A DNA stretch of 64,000 nt from NCBI RefSeq assembly GCF_013386765.1, contig NZ_JACARE010000015.1:1-64000 (forward strand), in the 5' to 3' direction. Positions 56,450-64,000 of this stretch are shown here, one piece after another (position 1 is the stretch's first letter; every line of letters starts with the position of its first letter). Source of the stretch: Pseudomonas yamanorum (GTDB taxonomy: Bacteria; Pseudomonadota; Gammaproteobacteria; Pseudomonadales; Pseudomonadaceae). The position numbers and the translations under genes were made by a program. The notes below the pieces were generated by a model, which was not told the DNA's origin, searched no databases, and saw only the letters and a list, made by a program, of their open reading frames with translations.

Positions 56450-57613
56450 ATGACCGTGTTGAAGATGACCGACCTCGATCTGCAAGGTAAGCGCGTACTG
56501 ATCCGCGAAGACCTCAACGTCCCAGTCAAGGACGGTGTTGTCACCAGCGATGCGCGAATCCTGGCCTCGCTGCCGACCATCAAGCTGGCCCTGGAAAAAG
56601 GCGCGGCTGTGATGGTCTGCTCCCACCTGGGTCGCCCGACCGAAGGTGAGTTCTCGGCAGAAAACAGCCTCAAGCCTGTGGCCGAGTACCTGAGCAAGGC
56701 CCTGGGCCGCGACGTGCCGCTGGTGGCCGACTACCTGAACGGCGTGGACGTGAAGGCTGGCGACATCGTGTTGTTCGAAAACGTGCGCTTCAACAAGGGC
56801 GAGAAAAAGAACAGCGACGAACTGGCCCAGCAATACGCTGCCCTGTGCGACGTGTTCGTGATGGACGCCTTCGGCACCGCTCACCGTGCCGAGGGTTCGA
56901 CCCACGGCGTGGCCAAGTTCGCCAAAGTCGCCGCAGCTGGCCCGTTGCTGGCTGCTGAACTGGACGCACTGGGCAAGGCCCTGGGCGCTCCGGCCCAACC
57001 GATGGCCGCCATCGTTGCCGGCTCCAAGGTGTCCACCAAGCTCGACGTACTCAACAGCCTGAGCCAGATCTGCAACCAACTGATCGTCGGCGGCGGCATT
57101 GCCAACACCTTCCTGGCCGCTGCCGGCCATCCGGTGGGCAAATCGCTGTACGAGCCGGACCTGCTGGAAACCGCCCGCGCCATCGCCGCCAAGGTCAGCG
57201 TACCGCTGCCGGTGGACGTGGTAGTGGCCAAGGAATTTGCGGAAAGCGCCGAAGCCACCGTCAAGCTGATCGCTGACGTGGCCGCCGACGACATGATCCT
57301 GGATATCGGCCCGCAAACTGCAGCGAACTTCGCTGAACTGCTGAAATCGTCCCAGACCATCCTGTGGAACGGTCCGGTGGGCGTGTTCGAGTTCTACCAG
57401 TTCGGCAACGGCACCAAAGTGCTGGCCCACGCCATCGCTGAAAGCTCGGCCTTCTCGATTGCCGGTGGTGGCGACACCCTGGCGGCCATCGATAAATATG
57501 GCGTTGCTGACCAGATATCCTACATTTCTACCGGTGGTGGTGCGTTCCTCGAATTCGTCGAAGGCAAGGTACTGCCGGCCGTAGAAGTGCTGGAAAGCCG
57601 GGCCAAGGGCTAA
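56450..57613 (+). CDS. pgk: Phosphoglycerate kinase
   Basis: A 387-residue monomeric kinase converting 1,3-bisphosphoglycerate and ADP to 3-phosphoglycerate and [41 protein letters not shown], the nucleotide-binding GGSKVSTK-type [12 protein letters not shown] and the C-terminal [10 protein letters not shown] are all present. The start is ATG 56450 (MTVLKMTDL) after CAGGAA. The length is normal. Confidence 0.96.
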   Translation: MTVLKMTDLDLQGKRVLIREDLNVPVKDGVVTSDARILASLPTIKLALEKGAAVMVCSHLGRPTEGEFSAENSLKPVAEYLSKALGRDVPLVADYLNGVDVKAGDIVLFENVRFNKGEKKNSDELAQQYAALCDVFVMDAFGTAHRAEGSTHGVAKFAKVAAAGPLLAAELDALGKALGAPAQPMAAIVAGSKVSTKLDVLNSLSQICNQLIVGGGIANTFLAAAGHPVGKSLYEPDLLETARAIAAKVSVPLPVDVVVAKEFAESAEATVKLIADVAADDMILDIGPQTAANFAELLKSSQTILWNGPVGVFEFYQFGNGTKVLAHAIAESSAFSIAGGGDTLAAIDKYGVADQISYISTGGGAFLEFVEGKVLPAVEVLESRAKG

Positions 57614-57642
57614 GGCACTTGCTGAGGAAAAGGAGCATTCCG

Positions 57643-57870
57643 ATGATCAAGTCGTTGGCACTGGTGATCGCAGCAGGCCTGTTGGCCGGCTGCGGCAGCG
57701 CGCCGAAAACGCCGCCGGAGTCTGAAAAGGCCGGGGCGGCGCGGCAAAAGAGTTGCTACCAGGCTGACTGGCAAGCCGAAACCATGCCGGTGATCAACAA
57801 GCGCATCGGGCCCGACGGGTTGGAGAAATACGATTCCCCGCCCAAAGGTCAGGAACAGGGTTGCCCTTGA
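57643..57870 (+). CDS. Small lipoprotein of unknown function
   Basis: A 75-residue protein. A short signal peptide ends in lipobox LLAGC (Cys ~17); the mature part is Pro/Lys-rich with two further cysteines (KSCYQADW and the C-terminal QGCP). I do not recognise a family. It sits in the same direction between pgk and fba and may be co-transcribed. The start is ATG 57643 with AAAAGGAG upstream. Confidence 0.7.
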   Translation: MIKSLALVIAAGLLAGCGSAPKTPPESEKAGAARQKSCYQADWQAETMPVINKRIGPDGLEKYDSPPKGQEQGCP

Positions 57871-57930
57871 CGGGTCTGATTCAATAACCGACAGCAGCGG
57901 TGGCCCCAGGTCGCCGCTTGAGGATTGGCA

Positions 57931-58266
57931 ATGAAAGGCGTTTTCGCCCTGGCAGCACTGGCTTTATTGGCCGGATGCACCAACCTGAACATGTTCAGCA
58001 AGCAGGCCGAGCCAGCGGACAAGTGGACCACCTGGACGTGTGACAGCCAGGCGCAAGTCAACTGGCGCTTTGCCGACCAGGCCCGCACGCAGGTGGATGT
58101 ACGCCTGGGTGGTTCGGACCAGGTTTACCGCCTCAAGCAGGAAGTGGCGGCCTCGGGCGTGCTGTACAGCGACGGCCAGTTGGCGTTTCACACAAAAGGT
58201 GAGGAAGGCCTGGTTTACTGGGTTGCCACCGATGATTTGATCGGGCGTGGCTGTAAAGCTCAATAA
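57931..58266 (+). CDS. mliC: MliC-type lysozyme-inhibitor-like lipoprotein
   Basis: A 111-residue lipoprotein with lipobox LLAGC (Cys ~16). The mature beta-barrel has the MliC pattern: WTCDSQAQVNWRF near the start, SGVLYSDGQLAFHTKGEEG in the middle and a C-terminal Cys (GRGC) that would close a disulfide with the first. MliC proteins inhibit C-type lysozymes at the cell surface. The start is ATG 57931, 5 nt after GAGGAT. Confidence 0.72.
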   Translation: MKGVFALAALALLAGCTNLNMFSKQAEPADKWTTWTCDSQAQVNWRFADQARTQVDVRLGGSDQVYRLKQEVAASGVLYSDGQLAFHTKGEEGLVYWVATDDLIGRGCKAQ

Positions 58267-58281
58267 CACGCCGCGATCAGC

Positions 58282-58310
58282 TGTAGGAGCCGGCTTGCCG
58301 GCGATAGCGT
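58282..58310. repeat. Single REP unit before fba
   Basis: TGTAGGAGCCGGCTTGCCGG with GCGATAGC, without an inverted partner. Confidence 0.75.
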
Positions 58311-58440
58311 CAGTCGCCTGACAGCAATAACGATTCAGCAGGCCAGGCTTTGAAAGCCTGACCTTCAATAACTTGAATAGCAGCCGCCGCTACGGCAGGC
58401 TTGCACGATTAACGACCCTCGACCGGGAGAGAGACTCACA

Positions 58441-59505
58441 ATGGCACTTATCAGCATGCGCCAGATGTTGGACCACGCAGCCGAATTCGGCTATGGCGTT
58501 CCAGCCTTCAACGTCAACAACCTTGAGCAGATGCGCGCCATCATGGAAGCCGCTGACAAGACTGACTCTCCAGTGATCGTCCAGGCTTCGGCCGGTGCGC
58601 GCAAATACGCCGGTGCTCCGTTCCTGCGTCACCTGATCCTCGCCGCGATCGAAGAATTCCCGCACATCCCGGTGTGCATGCACCAGGACCACGGCACCAG
58701 CCCTGACGTGTGCCAGCGCTCCATCCAGTTGGGCTTCAGCTCGGTGATGATGGACGGCTCCCTGGGTGAAGACGGCAAGACCCCGACCGACTACGAATAC
58801 AACGTACGTGTTACCCAACAAACCGTGGCCATGGCTCACGCCTGCGGCGTTTCGGTCGAAGGCGAGCTGGGCTGCCTGGGTTCCCTGGAAACCGGCATGG
58901 CCGGTGAAGAAGACGGCATCGGCGCCGAAGGCGTGCTGGATCACAGCCAGATGCTGACCGACCCGGAAGAAGCCGCCGACTTCGTCAAGAAGACCCAGGT
59001 TGATGCCCTGGCCATCGCCATCGGCACCAGCCACGGCGCCTACAAGTTCACCAAGCCACCTACCGGCGACGTGCTGGCGATCGACCGCATCAAGGAAATC
59101 CACAAACGCATCCCTAACACCCACCTGGTGATGCACGGTTCTTCCTCGGTACCGCAAGAGTGGCTGGCGATCATCAACCAGTACGGCGGCGACATCAAAG
59201 AAACCTACGGCGTGCCGGTTGAAGAAATCGTTGAAGGCATCAAGTACGGCGTGCGCAAGGTCAACATCGACACCGACCTGCGTCTGGCATCCACCGGTGC
59301 GATGCGTCGCCTGATGGCCACCAACCCGAGCGAATTTGATCCGCGTAAATTCTTCGGCGCTACCGTGACTGCGATGCGTGACGTGTGTATCGCGCGTTAC
59401 GAAGCCTTCGGTACTGCAGGCAACGCTTCGAAGATCAAGCCGATCTCGCTGGAAGCGATGTACCAGCGTTACCTGAAAGGTGAGTTGAACGCCAAGGTCA
59501 ACTAA
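58441..59505 (+). CDS. fba: Fructose-bisphosphate aldolase, class II
   Basis: A 354-residue zinc aldolase of the Calvin-type (class IIB-like) subgroup. [10 protein letters not shown] holds the zinc His H81 and catalytic Asp D83; the later [13 protein letters not shown] and [13 protein letters not shown] supply the other zinc and phosphate ligands, and [14 protein letters not shown] closes the barrel. It condenses or splits fructose 1,6-bisphosphate in glycolysis/gluconeogenesis. The start is ATG 58441 with GGGAGAG upstream. Confidence 0.96.
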   Translation: MALISMRQMLDHAAEFGYGVPAFNVNNLEQMRAIMEAADKTDSPVIVQASAGARKYAGAPFLRHLILAAIEEFPHIPVCMHQDHGTSPDVCQRSIQLGFSSVMMDGSLGEDGKTPTDYEYNVRVTQQTVAMAHACGVSVEGELGCLGSLETGMAGEEDGIGAEGVLDHSQMLTDPEEAADFVKKTQVDALAIAIGTSHGAYKFTKPPTGDVLAIDRIKEIHKRIPNTHLVMHGSSSVPQEWLAIINQYGGDIKETYGVPVEEIVEGIKYGVRKVNIDTDLRLASTGAMRRLMATNPSEFDPRKFFGATVTAMRDVCIARYEAFGTAGNASKIKPISLEAMYQRYLKGELNAKVN

Positions 59506-59521
59506 GCCCTACGCGTTAATG

Positions 59522-59550
59522 AAAAAGCCCGCAGCGATGCGGGCTTTTTT
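59522..59550 (+). terminator. Rho-independent terminator of fba
   Basis: A 12-bp stem AAAAAGCCCGCA/TGCGGGCTTTTT, loop GCGA, T run. Confidence 0.92.
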
Positions 59551-59565
59551 GTGGCTGAAATCTGG

Positions 59566-59760
59566 TCAGGCGACTGTGGGTGTGTCGAAGCCGCGGTATT
59601 CGATCACGCGGAATACGTCGCTAACGTCCTGCACCAGGATGCGGGCGGTGTTGAGGCGTTCGCGCAGGCAGGCGTTCAGGTCCGGTAGCGGAGCTTCGCT
59701 GTCGATCAGGAGTACGGGGTATTCGGTGGCTGTTTCGGTGCAAGGGGTGAAGCGGCGCCC
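59566..59760 (-). pseudogene. Remnant of a small hypothetical gene beside a REPIN
   Basis: The frame encodes a protein-like sequence (EYPVLLIDSEAPLPDLNACL, then RERLNTARILVQDVSDVFRV) resembling small Pseudomonas hypothetical proteins I have seen. No usable start codon precedes this part; the only in-frame ATG (59877) lies inside the REPIN. The gene's 5' end has probably been lost or displaced. It may still be expressed from a non-canonical start. Confidence 0.35.
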
Positions 59761-59799
59761 CGATTCACCGCAACGGCCCTGTAGGACACACCGAACCCA

Positions 59800-59891
59800 T
59801 GTGGGAGCCGGGCTTGCCCGCGATGGCGGTGGGTCAGCCAACTTATTCTGTGACTGATACACCGCCATCGCGGGCAAGCCCGGCTCCCACA
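59800..59891. repeat. REPIN upstream of the gene remnant
   Basis: TGTGGGAGCCGGGCTTGCCC and its inverted copy with a ~50-nt spacer. Confidence 0.9.
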
Positions 59892-59975
59892 GGGATAAGT
59901 GGTGTTTAAGCGATTGTGTTAATCACCGAACGATCCGCAGGTCCTATAGGACGATACCTACGCATAGGTGGGGAC

Positions 59976-61205
59976 TTAGTTTTCCACCAACACCTTCGGA
60001 TTCGAGTTACCCCACACCGTATACAGATCCGCCAGCAACGCCCCGTTGATGTCTTCAACTTCCGCCTGGCTGGTCTCAACCGCGCCTTGCTTGCCGAACA
60101 ACACCACCTCGTCGCCACTCTTCACGGTCGGCACGTCGGTGACGTCCACCATCAGCGTGTTCATCGACACCTTGCCCACCACCGGCACGCGATGGCCGTT
60201 GATCAGCACCACGCCCTTGTTGGTAAACGCGCGGCGGTAGCCGTCGGAATAACCCACGGTGATGTTCGCCAGTTTCGAATCCCGCGCCAGGGTGTAGGTG
60301 CGGTCATAACCCACGGTGTTGCCCTTCGGATAGCTATTGACCGAAGCCACGTGGGACTTGAACTGCATCACCCGCTTGTATTCGGTGAACGACGGCACGG
60401 TGTCACCAAACAGCAGGCCACCCGGGCGCACCATGTCCAGCCGCGACTCGGGCACTTCCAAAGTGGCGAAGGAGTTGGCGGCGTGCAGGGTGATCTTGCT
60501 GCGGTCGAGCTGGGCGACGTTGATCAGCCAGTTGGCCTGCTCGTTAAACGCCTTGAGGCCGGTGCGCACGTCGGCGGCGTCTTCGACGGCGAAGTGGGTC
60601 ATGATCGCCTTCACTTGCAGGTTCGGCACCTTGGTGATCGCTACGGCGTCGCGGCGGCCCTGGGCGGTGGTCATTTCCACGCCGTTGCGGCTCATGCCGC
60701 TGGAGTTCAGGCCCAGGTGTACCACCAGCGGGCGGCCGTGGTTTTCGGCGATCAGGCTGGCGCGTACGGCGAAGTCCAGGTTGCCCACCATTTCCTCGAC
60801 GTTGTACGGCAGCGCGGCTTCCAGTTCGCTCAGGGCGGCGGTGCGTACGCGGATCAGTTGGCCCTTGAAGCCGCTTTCACGGACCACGCGGGCTTCTTCG
60901 TTGCTGGCGATGCCGACGCAGGGCACGCCCAGTTTGATCACCGAAGGCATCAGCAAACCGATGCCGTGGCCGTAGGCATCAGCCTTGAGCACGGCGCAGA
61001 TTTTCGATTTGTCGGCGAGGCTGGCTTGCAGGGTGCGGATGTTGTTTTCGAAGGCGACTTTGTTGATTTCGACCCAGGCATTGCTGTCCTGGATATTGAC
61101 CTGGGCCACCCCGTCGGCCATCGAGAGTGGCGGGGCGGCGAAGGCCGGGTTTTGCAGCAGAGCCATGCCCAGAGAGAGGGCGAGCAGGGTGCGGGAAAAG
61201 GGCAT
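59976..61205 (-). CDS. bsr: Periplasmic broad-specificity amino-acid racemase
   Basis: A 409-residue fold-type III PLP racemase with a signal peptide (residues 1-23, PAFA). The PLP lysine is K74 in AVLKADAYGHG. LGLNSSGMSRNG, SFATLEVPESRLDMVRPGGLLFG and KVSMNTLMVDVTDVP follow the alanine racemase layout, but export and the SGMSRNG segment match the Bsr/BAR group rather than housekeeping Alr. It interconverts L- and D-forms of several amino acids in the periplasm, affecting peptidoglycan and biofilm signalling. Transcription comes from 61206-61346. Confidence 0.88.
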   Translation of the reverse strand: MPFSRTLLALSLGMALLQNPAFAAPPLSMADGVAQVNIQDSNAWVEINKVAFENNIRTLQASLADKSKICAVLKADAYGHGIGLLMPSVIKLGVPCVGIASNEEARVVRESGFKGQLIRVRTAALSELEAALPYNVEEMVGNLDFAVRASLIAENHGRPLVVHLGLNSSGMSRNGVEMTTAQGRRDAVAITKVPNLQVKAIMTHFAVEDAADVRTGLKAFNEQANWLINVAQLDRSKITLHAANSFATLEVPESRLDMVRPGGLLFGDTVPSFTEYKRVMQFKSHVASVNSYPKGNTVGYDRTYTLARDSKLANITVGYSDGYRRAFTNKGVVLINGHRVPVVGKVSMNTLMVDVTDVPTVKSGDEVVLFGKQGAVETSQAEVEDINGALLADLYTVWGNSNPKVLVEN

Positions 61206-61346
61206 TGGGCAGTCTCCATGACTTTCTTATAGGGGGTAGTGCGCGTGCGCGGCGCCATACTCGGATTGTCCTACAAGAAAGTCGAGACCCTGGGTCGCGG
61301 TTCTGTCCTAAAGCGTCGTGGGACCGGTCGCTGAAGCGAATCAGCG

Positions 61347-62012
61347 TCAGTCGTGGTCAATGTCCAGTTTGGCAAACGTCACCCGGGCGCCTTCCTTGCT
61401 GTTGCCACTGTTGTCCTGCACATAGGCGCCGGCCTTGAAGTACAGCGGTTGCTTGCCCCACGCCGCGCCAATGCGTTCGTTCCATTGCCCGCTGGCGGCG
61501 TCGACACTCAACAGGCCGGCTTTATTCAGGTGGATGACGTAGGTGAAGTTGCGGTCCAGCGGTACGTTTTCGGCAACGATGATCACCCGGCCTTCATCTT
61601 CAGTGGGGCGCATGCGCACCTTGGCGACGATGTTGCCGGTCTGGGTTTTTTCCTTGTACTGATACTCGACCTTGATCAGCGGTTTCTGGCTGTCATAGGC
61701 GTGGATTTGACCGATGACGATCTTGCCGGACGACGGCACCTGGTTCACCGCCAACGTGGCGCGCAGGAAGTTGTCGGCGTCGCTGTAGAGCCAGTTGCGC
61801 AGGCGGCCATCGGCGTAGGTTTCCCGCAGTTCGCTGCGGGGGTAAACCGCGTTTTCGGTGCGTGTGCCGGTGACCGGGGTCCAGAACTGCACACTGCTGC
61901 CTTCGGCCTGAAAGTATTGGTCCTTGAACCCACTGAGCAGTTTCGGGGTGTCGATGGTCGAGGGCGGGGAGCCGACGGGGATGCTCAGGTTCCAGGTGGA
62001 CAGATCAATCAT
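61347..62012 (-). CDS. Polysaccharide lyase family 7 alginate lyase
   Basis: A 221-residue single-domain PL7 protein. The three family signatures are all visible: YPRSELRE (~residues 58-65), VIGQIHAYDS (~97-106) and the C-terminal LYFKAGAYVQDNSG (~189-202) with the catalytic Tyr. It cleaves alginate by beta-elimination. There is no signal peptide at the ATG (MIDLSTWNLSIPVG), so it is cytoplasmic or exported by another route. A strong promoter lies just upstream on the minus strand. Confidence 0.9.
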   Translation of the reverse strand: MIDLSTWNLSIPVGSPPSTIDTPKLLSGFKDQYFQAEGSSVQFWTPVTGTRTENAVYPRSELRETYADGRLRNWLYSDADNFLRATLAVNQVPSSGKIVIGQIHAYDSQKPLIKVEYQYKEKTQTGNIVAKVRMRPTEDEGRVIIVAENVPLDRNFTYVIHLNKAGLLSVDAASGQWNERIGAAWGKQPLYFKAGAYVQDNSGNSKEGARVTFAKLDIDHD

Positions 62013-62320
62013 TGAAAGCGCCTTAAACAGGGAGAGAAGGTTGCGGCTCGAGAGCTGGCACTTTCTTTATAGGTGGCTGGAAATGGATTGTTAATGATTT
62101 TGTGGCGGTTTGTTGGCGCCAGGTAAATGTCAAAAAGCCATGTTTCCCGTAAATCGCGGGCTGTAGACACCGACCGTTAGTCGGTTGCCTGAACTTTGGC
62201 GTCATGATGGCACCGTCATGGCTTCTGCTTTAAGGGATCCGGGGCTAGAGTGAGTCCTTATTGTTTATCCGGTTTTGTCGCAAAAATGACCGGAGTGACG
62301 CCGACGACAGAGAAGCAGCA
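62013..62320. other. Divergent control region between PL7 lyase and GGDEF/EAL genes
   Basis: The stretch holds the lyase promoter (62066-62094) and a small hairpin CCGAC-CGTTA-GTCGG at 62170-62184. I saw no convincing -35/-10 pair for the GGDEF/EAL gene. Confidence 0.4.
62066..62094 (-). promoter_or_regulatory. Predicted strong sigma-70 promoter of the PL7 lyase
   Basis: On the minus strand TTAACA (62089-62094) and TATAAA (62066-62071) are spaced by 17 nt, each one base from consensus. The leader is about 45 nt. Confidence 0.65.
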
Positions 62321-64000
62321 ATGGAATGCGCTCCAATCAAGCCCCGCGATGGTTGTTCAGTGCTTTTGGTGGTCGATGACTATCCCGAAAACCTGATCAG
62401 CATGCGTGCGCTATTGCAGCGTGAAGACTGGTATGTGGTAACCGCAGCGTCCGGGGTTGAAGCCCTGGGATTGCTGCTGGAGCATGACGTCGACCTGGTG
62501 TTGCTGGATGTGATGATGCCCGGCATGGACGGGTTCGAGGTGGCCCGCCTGATGCGGGGCAGCCAGCGCACGCAGATGACCCCGATCATCTTTCTCAGCG
62601 CCCACGCCCAGTCGCCGGCGGCGATGCTGGAGGGCTATGCCAGCGGCGCCATCGACTATCTGCTCAAACCCTTCGACCCCAATATCCTCAAGCCCAAGGT
62701 CCATGCCCTGCTGGAGCACCAGCGCAACCGCCGTGCCTTGCAGCGCTTGAGCCATGACCTGGAGTCGGCCCGGGCCTTCAATGCCTCGGTGCTGGACAAC
62801 GCCGCCGAAGGCATCCTGGTGGTGGGCGAAGACGGAGTGATCAGCTACGCCAACCCGGCCATTTCGCGTTTGCTGAATGCGCCGGTGGCGCAGATTCAGG
62901 GCGCCGAGTTCCTTGGGTTCCTGCAAAAACCCCATGTGCCCGGCTGGGCCGACTCGGCCTTGTATGAAGGCTACAAGCGCGGCGAAACCTGGCGCCTGCA
63001 CGATGCGATCCTGCGCACCGCGCCGGGCCAGCAACTGCCGGTGGCCATGTCGTGCGCGCCGTTGCCGGCCGAGCAGAAAGCCATGGTGGTCACCGTGCTG
63101 GACATGTCCGAGGTGCGCCACCTGCATCAGCAGCTGGAGTTCCAGGCGGTCACCGACCCGCTGACCGGCCTGCTCAACCGGCGTGGGTTTCACCAGGCGG
63201 TAGACAATGTGCTGTTGCGCAGTGAGCGTAACGAGCAGTCGCTGGTGCTGCTGTACCTGGACCTGGACGGGTTCAAGCGGGTCAACGATTCCCTGGGGCA
63301 CGACGCCGGTGACCGGGTGTTGCGCTGGGTCTCGGAGCAGTTGAAGGCGTGCCTGCGTTCCTACGACATTCTCGGGCGCATGGGCGGCGATGAATTCACC
63401 GCACTGCTGGAGCTGGAATTTCCGGAGCAGGCGGCGAAAATTGCGGAAAAACTGATCGAACGGGTGTCGATCTGTCAGCAGGTGGACGGCCTGGATGTGA
63501 TGCTCGGCGTCAGTATCGGCATCGCCACCTTCCCGGACTGCGGCTCGGACCTCAATGGCCTGCTGCGGGCGGCGGACGTCGCCATGTACGAAGCCAAGCG
63601 CGCCGGGCGTCAGCAATATCGTTATTACGATCAGGAAATGAATGGCCGGGCCCGCTCGCGGCTGATGCTCGAAGACAGCGTGCGCAGCGCCATCGAGAGC
63701 AAGGATTTCACCCTGGTGTACCAGCCGCAGGTGTCGTTGCACGACGGCCATCTGCGGGGCGTGGAGGCGCTGTTGCGCTGGCAGCATCCGAGTGTCGGCG
63801 ATGTGCCGCCGGGGCTGTTTTTGCCGTTGCTGGAAGAGGCGCGGCTGATCAGTCAGTTGAGCACCTGGATCTACCAGCAGGTGGCCGCCCAGCGGCAGGC
63901 ATGGAAGGCCGTGTTCAGTGATGAATTGGTGCTGAGCGTGAGCTTGAGCAGCAGCCAGTTCAACATGCCGAACCTGGCTGGCCAGCTGCAGCAGGTGCTG
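62321..64000 (+). CDS. REC-PAS-GGDEF-EAL cyclic-di-GMP protein (3' end outside window)
   Basis: 560 codons are present and the frame is open at the right edge. The receiver (LLVVDDYPEN, phospho-acceptor D63 in LLDVMMPGMDG, K in YLLKPF) is followed by a short coiled coil, a PAS domain (~150-270) and a GGDEF domain with an intact GGDEF at 355-359 and an inhibitory-site RSYD five residues before it. The EAL domain begins with VEALLRW (482-484 = EAL). Intact GGDEF and EAL motifs allow both synthesis and breakdown of c-di-GMP, gated by phosphorylation. The start is ATG 62321 after GAGAAG. No partner kinase is in view. Confidence 0.9.
   Translation, partial: MECAPIKPRDGCSVLLVVDDYPENLISMRALLQREDWYVVTAASGVEALGLLLEHDVDLVLLDVMMPGMDGFEVARLMRGSQRTQMTPIIFLSAHAQSPAAMLEGYASGAIDYLLKPFDPNILKPKVHALLEHQRNRRALQRLSHDLESARAFNASVLDNAAEGILVVGEDGVISYANPAISRLLNAPVAQIQGAEFLGFLQKPHVPGWADSALYEGYKRGETWRLHDAILRTAPGQQLPVAMSCAPLPAEQKAMVVTVLDMSEVRHLHQQLEFQAVTDPLTGLLNRRGFHQAVDNVLLRSERNEQSLVLLYLDLDGFKRVNDSLGHDAGDRVLRWVSEQLKACLRSYDILGRMGGDEFTALLELEFPEQAAKIAEKLIERVSICQQVDGLDVMLGVSIGIATFPDCGSDLNGLLRAADVAMYEAKRAGRQQYRYYDQEMNGRARSRLMLEDSVRSAIESKDFTLVYQPQVSLHDGHLRGVEALLRWQHPSVGDVPPGLFLPLLEEARLISQLSTWIYQQVAAQRQAWKAVFSDELVLSVSLSSSQFNMPNLAGQLQQVL

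Noticed and set aside
53226..57430. Two ~700-codon open frames antisense to tkt and epd-pgk
   Set aside because: No recognisable product, and the sense strand carries complete metabolic enzymes.

Overview
The window is chromosomal DNA of a Pseudomonas of the fluorescens type. The case rests on gene order and content: pilGHIJ-chpA-chpC, the mdc malonate decarboxylase operon, rhlE2/metF/sahH-type neighbours, and sahR-metK facing tkt-epd-pgk-fba. It is supported by high-GC codon use and by about a dozen Pseudomonas REP/REPIN repeats (core TGTGGGAGC..GCTTGCC..GCGAT) between genes. No rRNA, tRNA, CRISPR array, insertion sequence or complete prophage was found.

Layout. (1) 1-1313: an AT-richer accessory piece with the C-terminal part of a lysozyme-fold (pesticin-like) effector and an overlapping secreted protein that is probably its immunity partner. 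(2) 1621-11491: the Pil-Chp chemosensory array, without pilK or chpB. (3) 11501-12894: a HigBA-type toxin-antitoxin pair, then a DUF6124-type small protein behind a long structured leader. (4) 13191-21552: malonate decarboxylase mdcABCDEGH, transporter madLM and regulator mdcR. (5) 21590-27088: a split chromate transporter, a HlyIII protein, and a D-amino-acid module (LysR, FAD dehydrogenase, RidA, binding protein). (6) 27223-33976: rsmE, bioA, cytochrome b561, yceI, rhlE2 and a periplasmic binding protein. (7) 34046-38364: a glycosyltransferase-like protein, metF, ahcY with an SAH riboswitch, and a thioesterase. (8) 38462-43305: an orphan ExoU-like patatin phospholipase, a FocA-type channel and a DUF3857 protein. 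(9) 43315-50558: transporters, MAPEG, mltA, cytochrome c', ligB and two DUF1090-like proteins. (10) 50779-59505: metK-sahR and the central-carbon cluster tkt-epd-pgk-fba. (11) 59976-64000: a periplasmic broad-spectrum racemase, a PL7 alginate lyase and a REC-PAS-GGDEF-EAL protein that runs off the end.

Connections. metF, ahcY, metK and sahR are all methyl-cycle genes. Two kinds of SAH control appear: a riboswitch before ahcY, and a SahR-type repressor next to a perfect 26-bp operator. tkt, epd, pgk and fba link the pentose phosphate pathway, pyridoxal phosphate precursor synthesis and glycolysis.

The most unusual signal is the leader before the DUF6124 gene (about 12324-12567). It carries two repeat/anti-repeat/repeat triplets. 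CTGTTTAGG occurs early in the leader and again as the ribosome-binding site, with one CCTAAACAG between. Two hairpins with different stems share the loop GTGCAA, with one TTGCAC between them. This is the expected layout of an RNA switch with mutually exclusive pairings. A second candidate RNA control is a hairpin that buries the ribosome-binding site of the ExoU-like gene.
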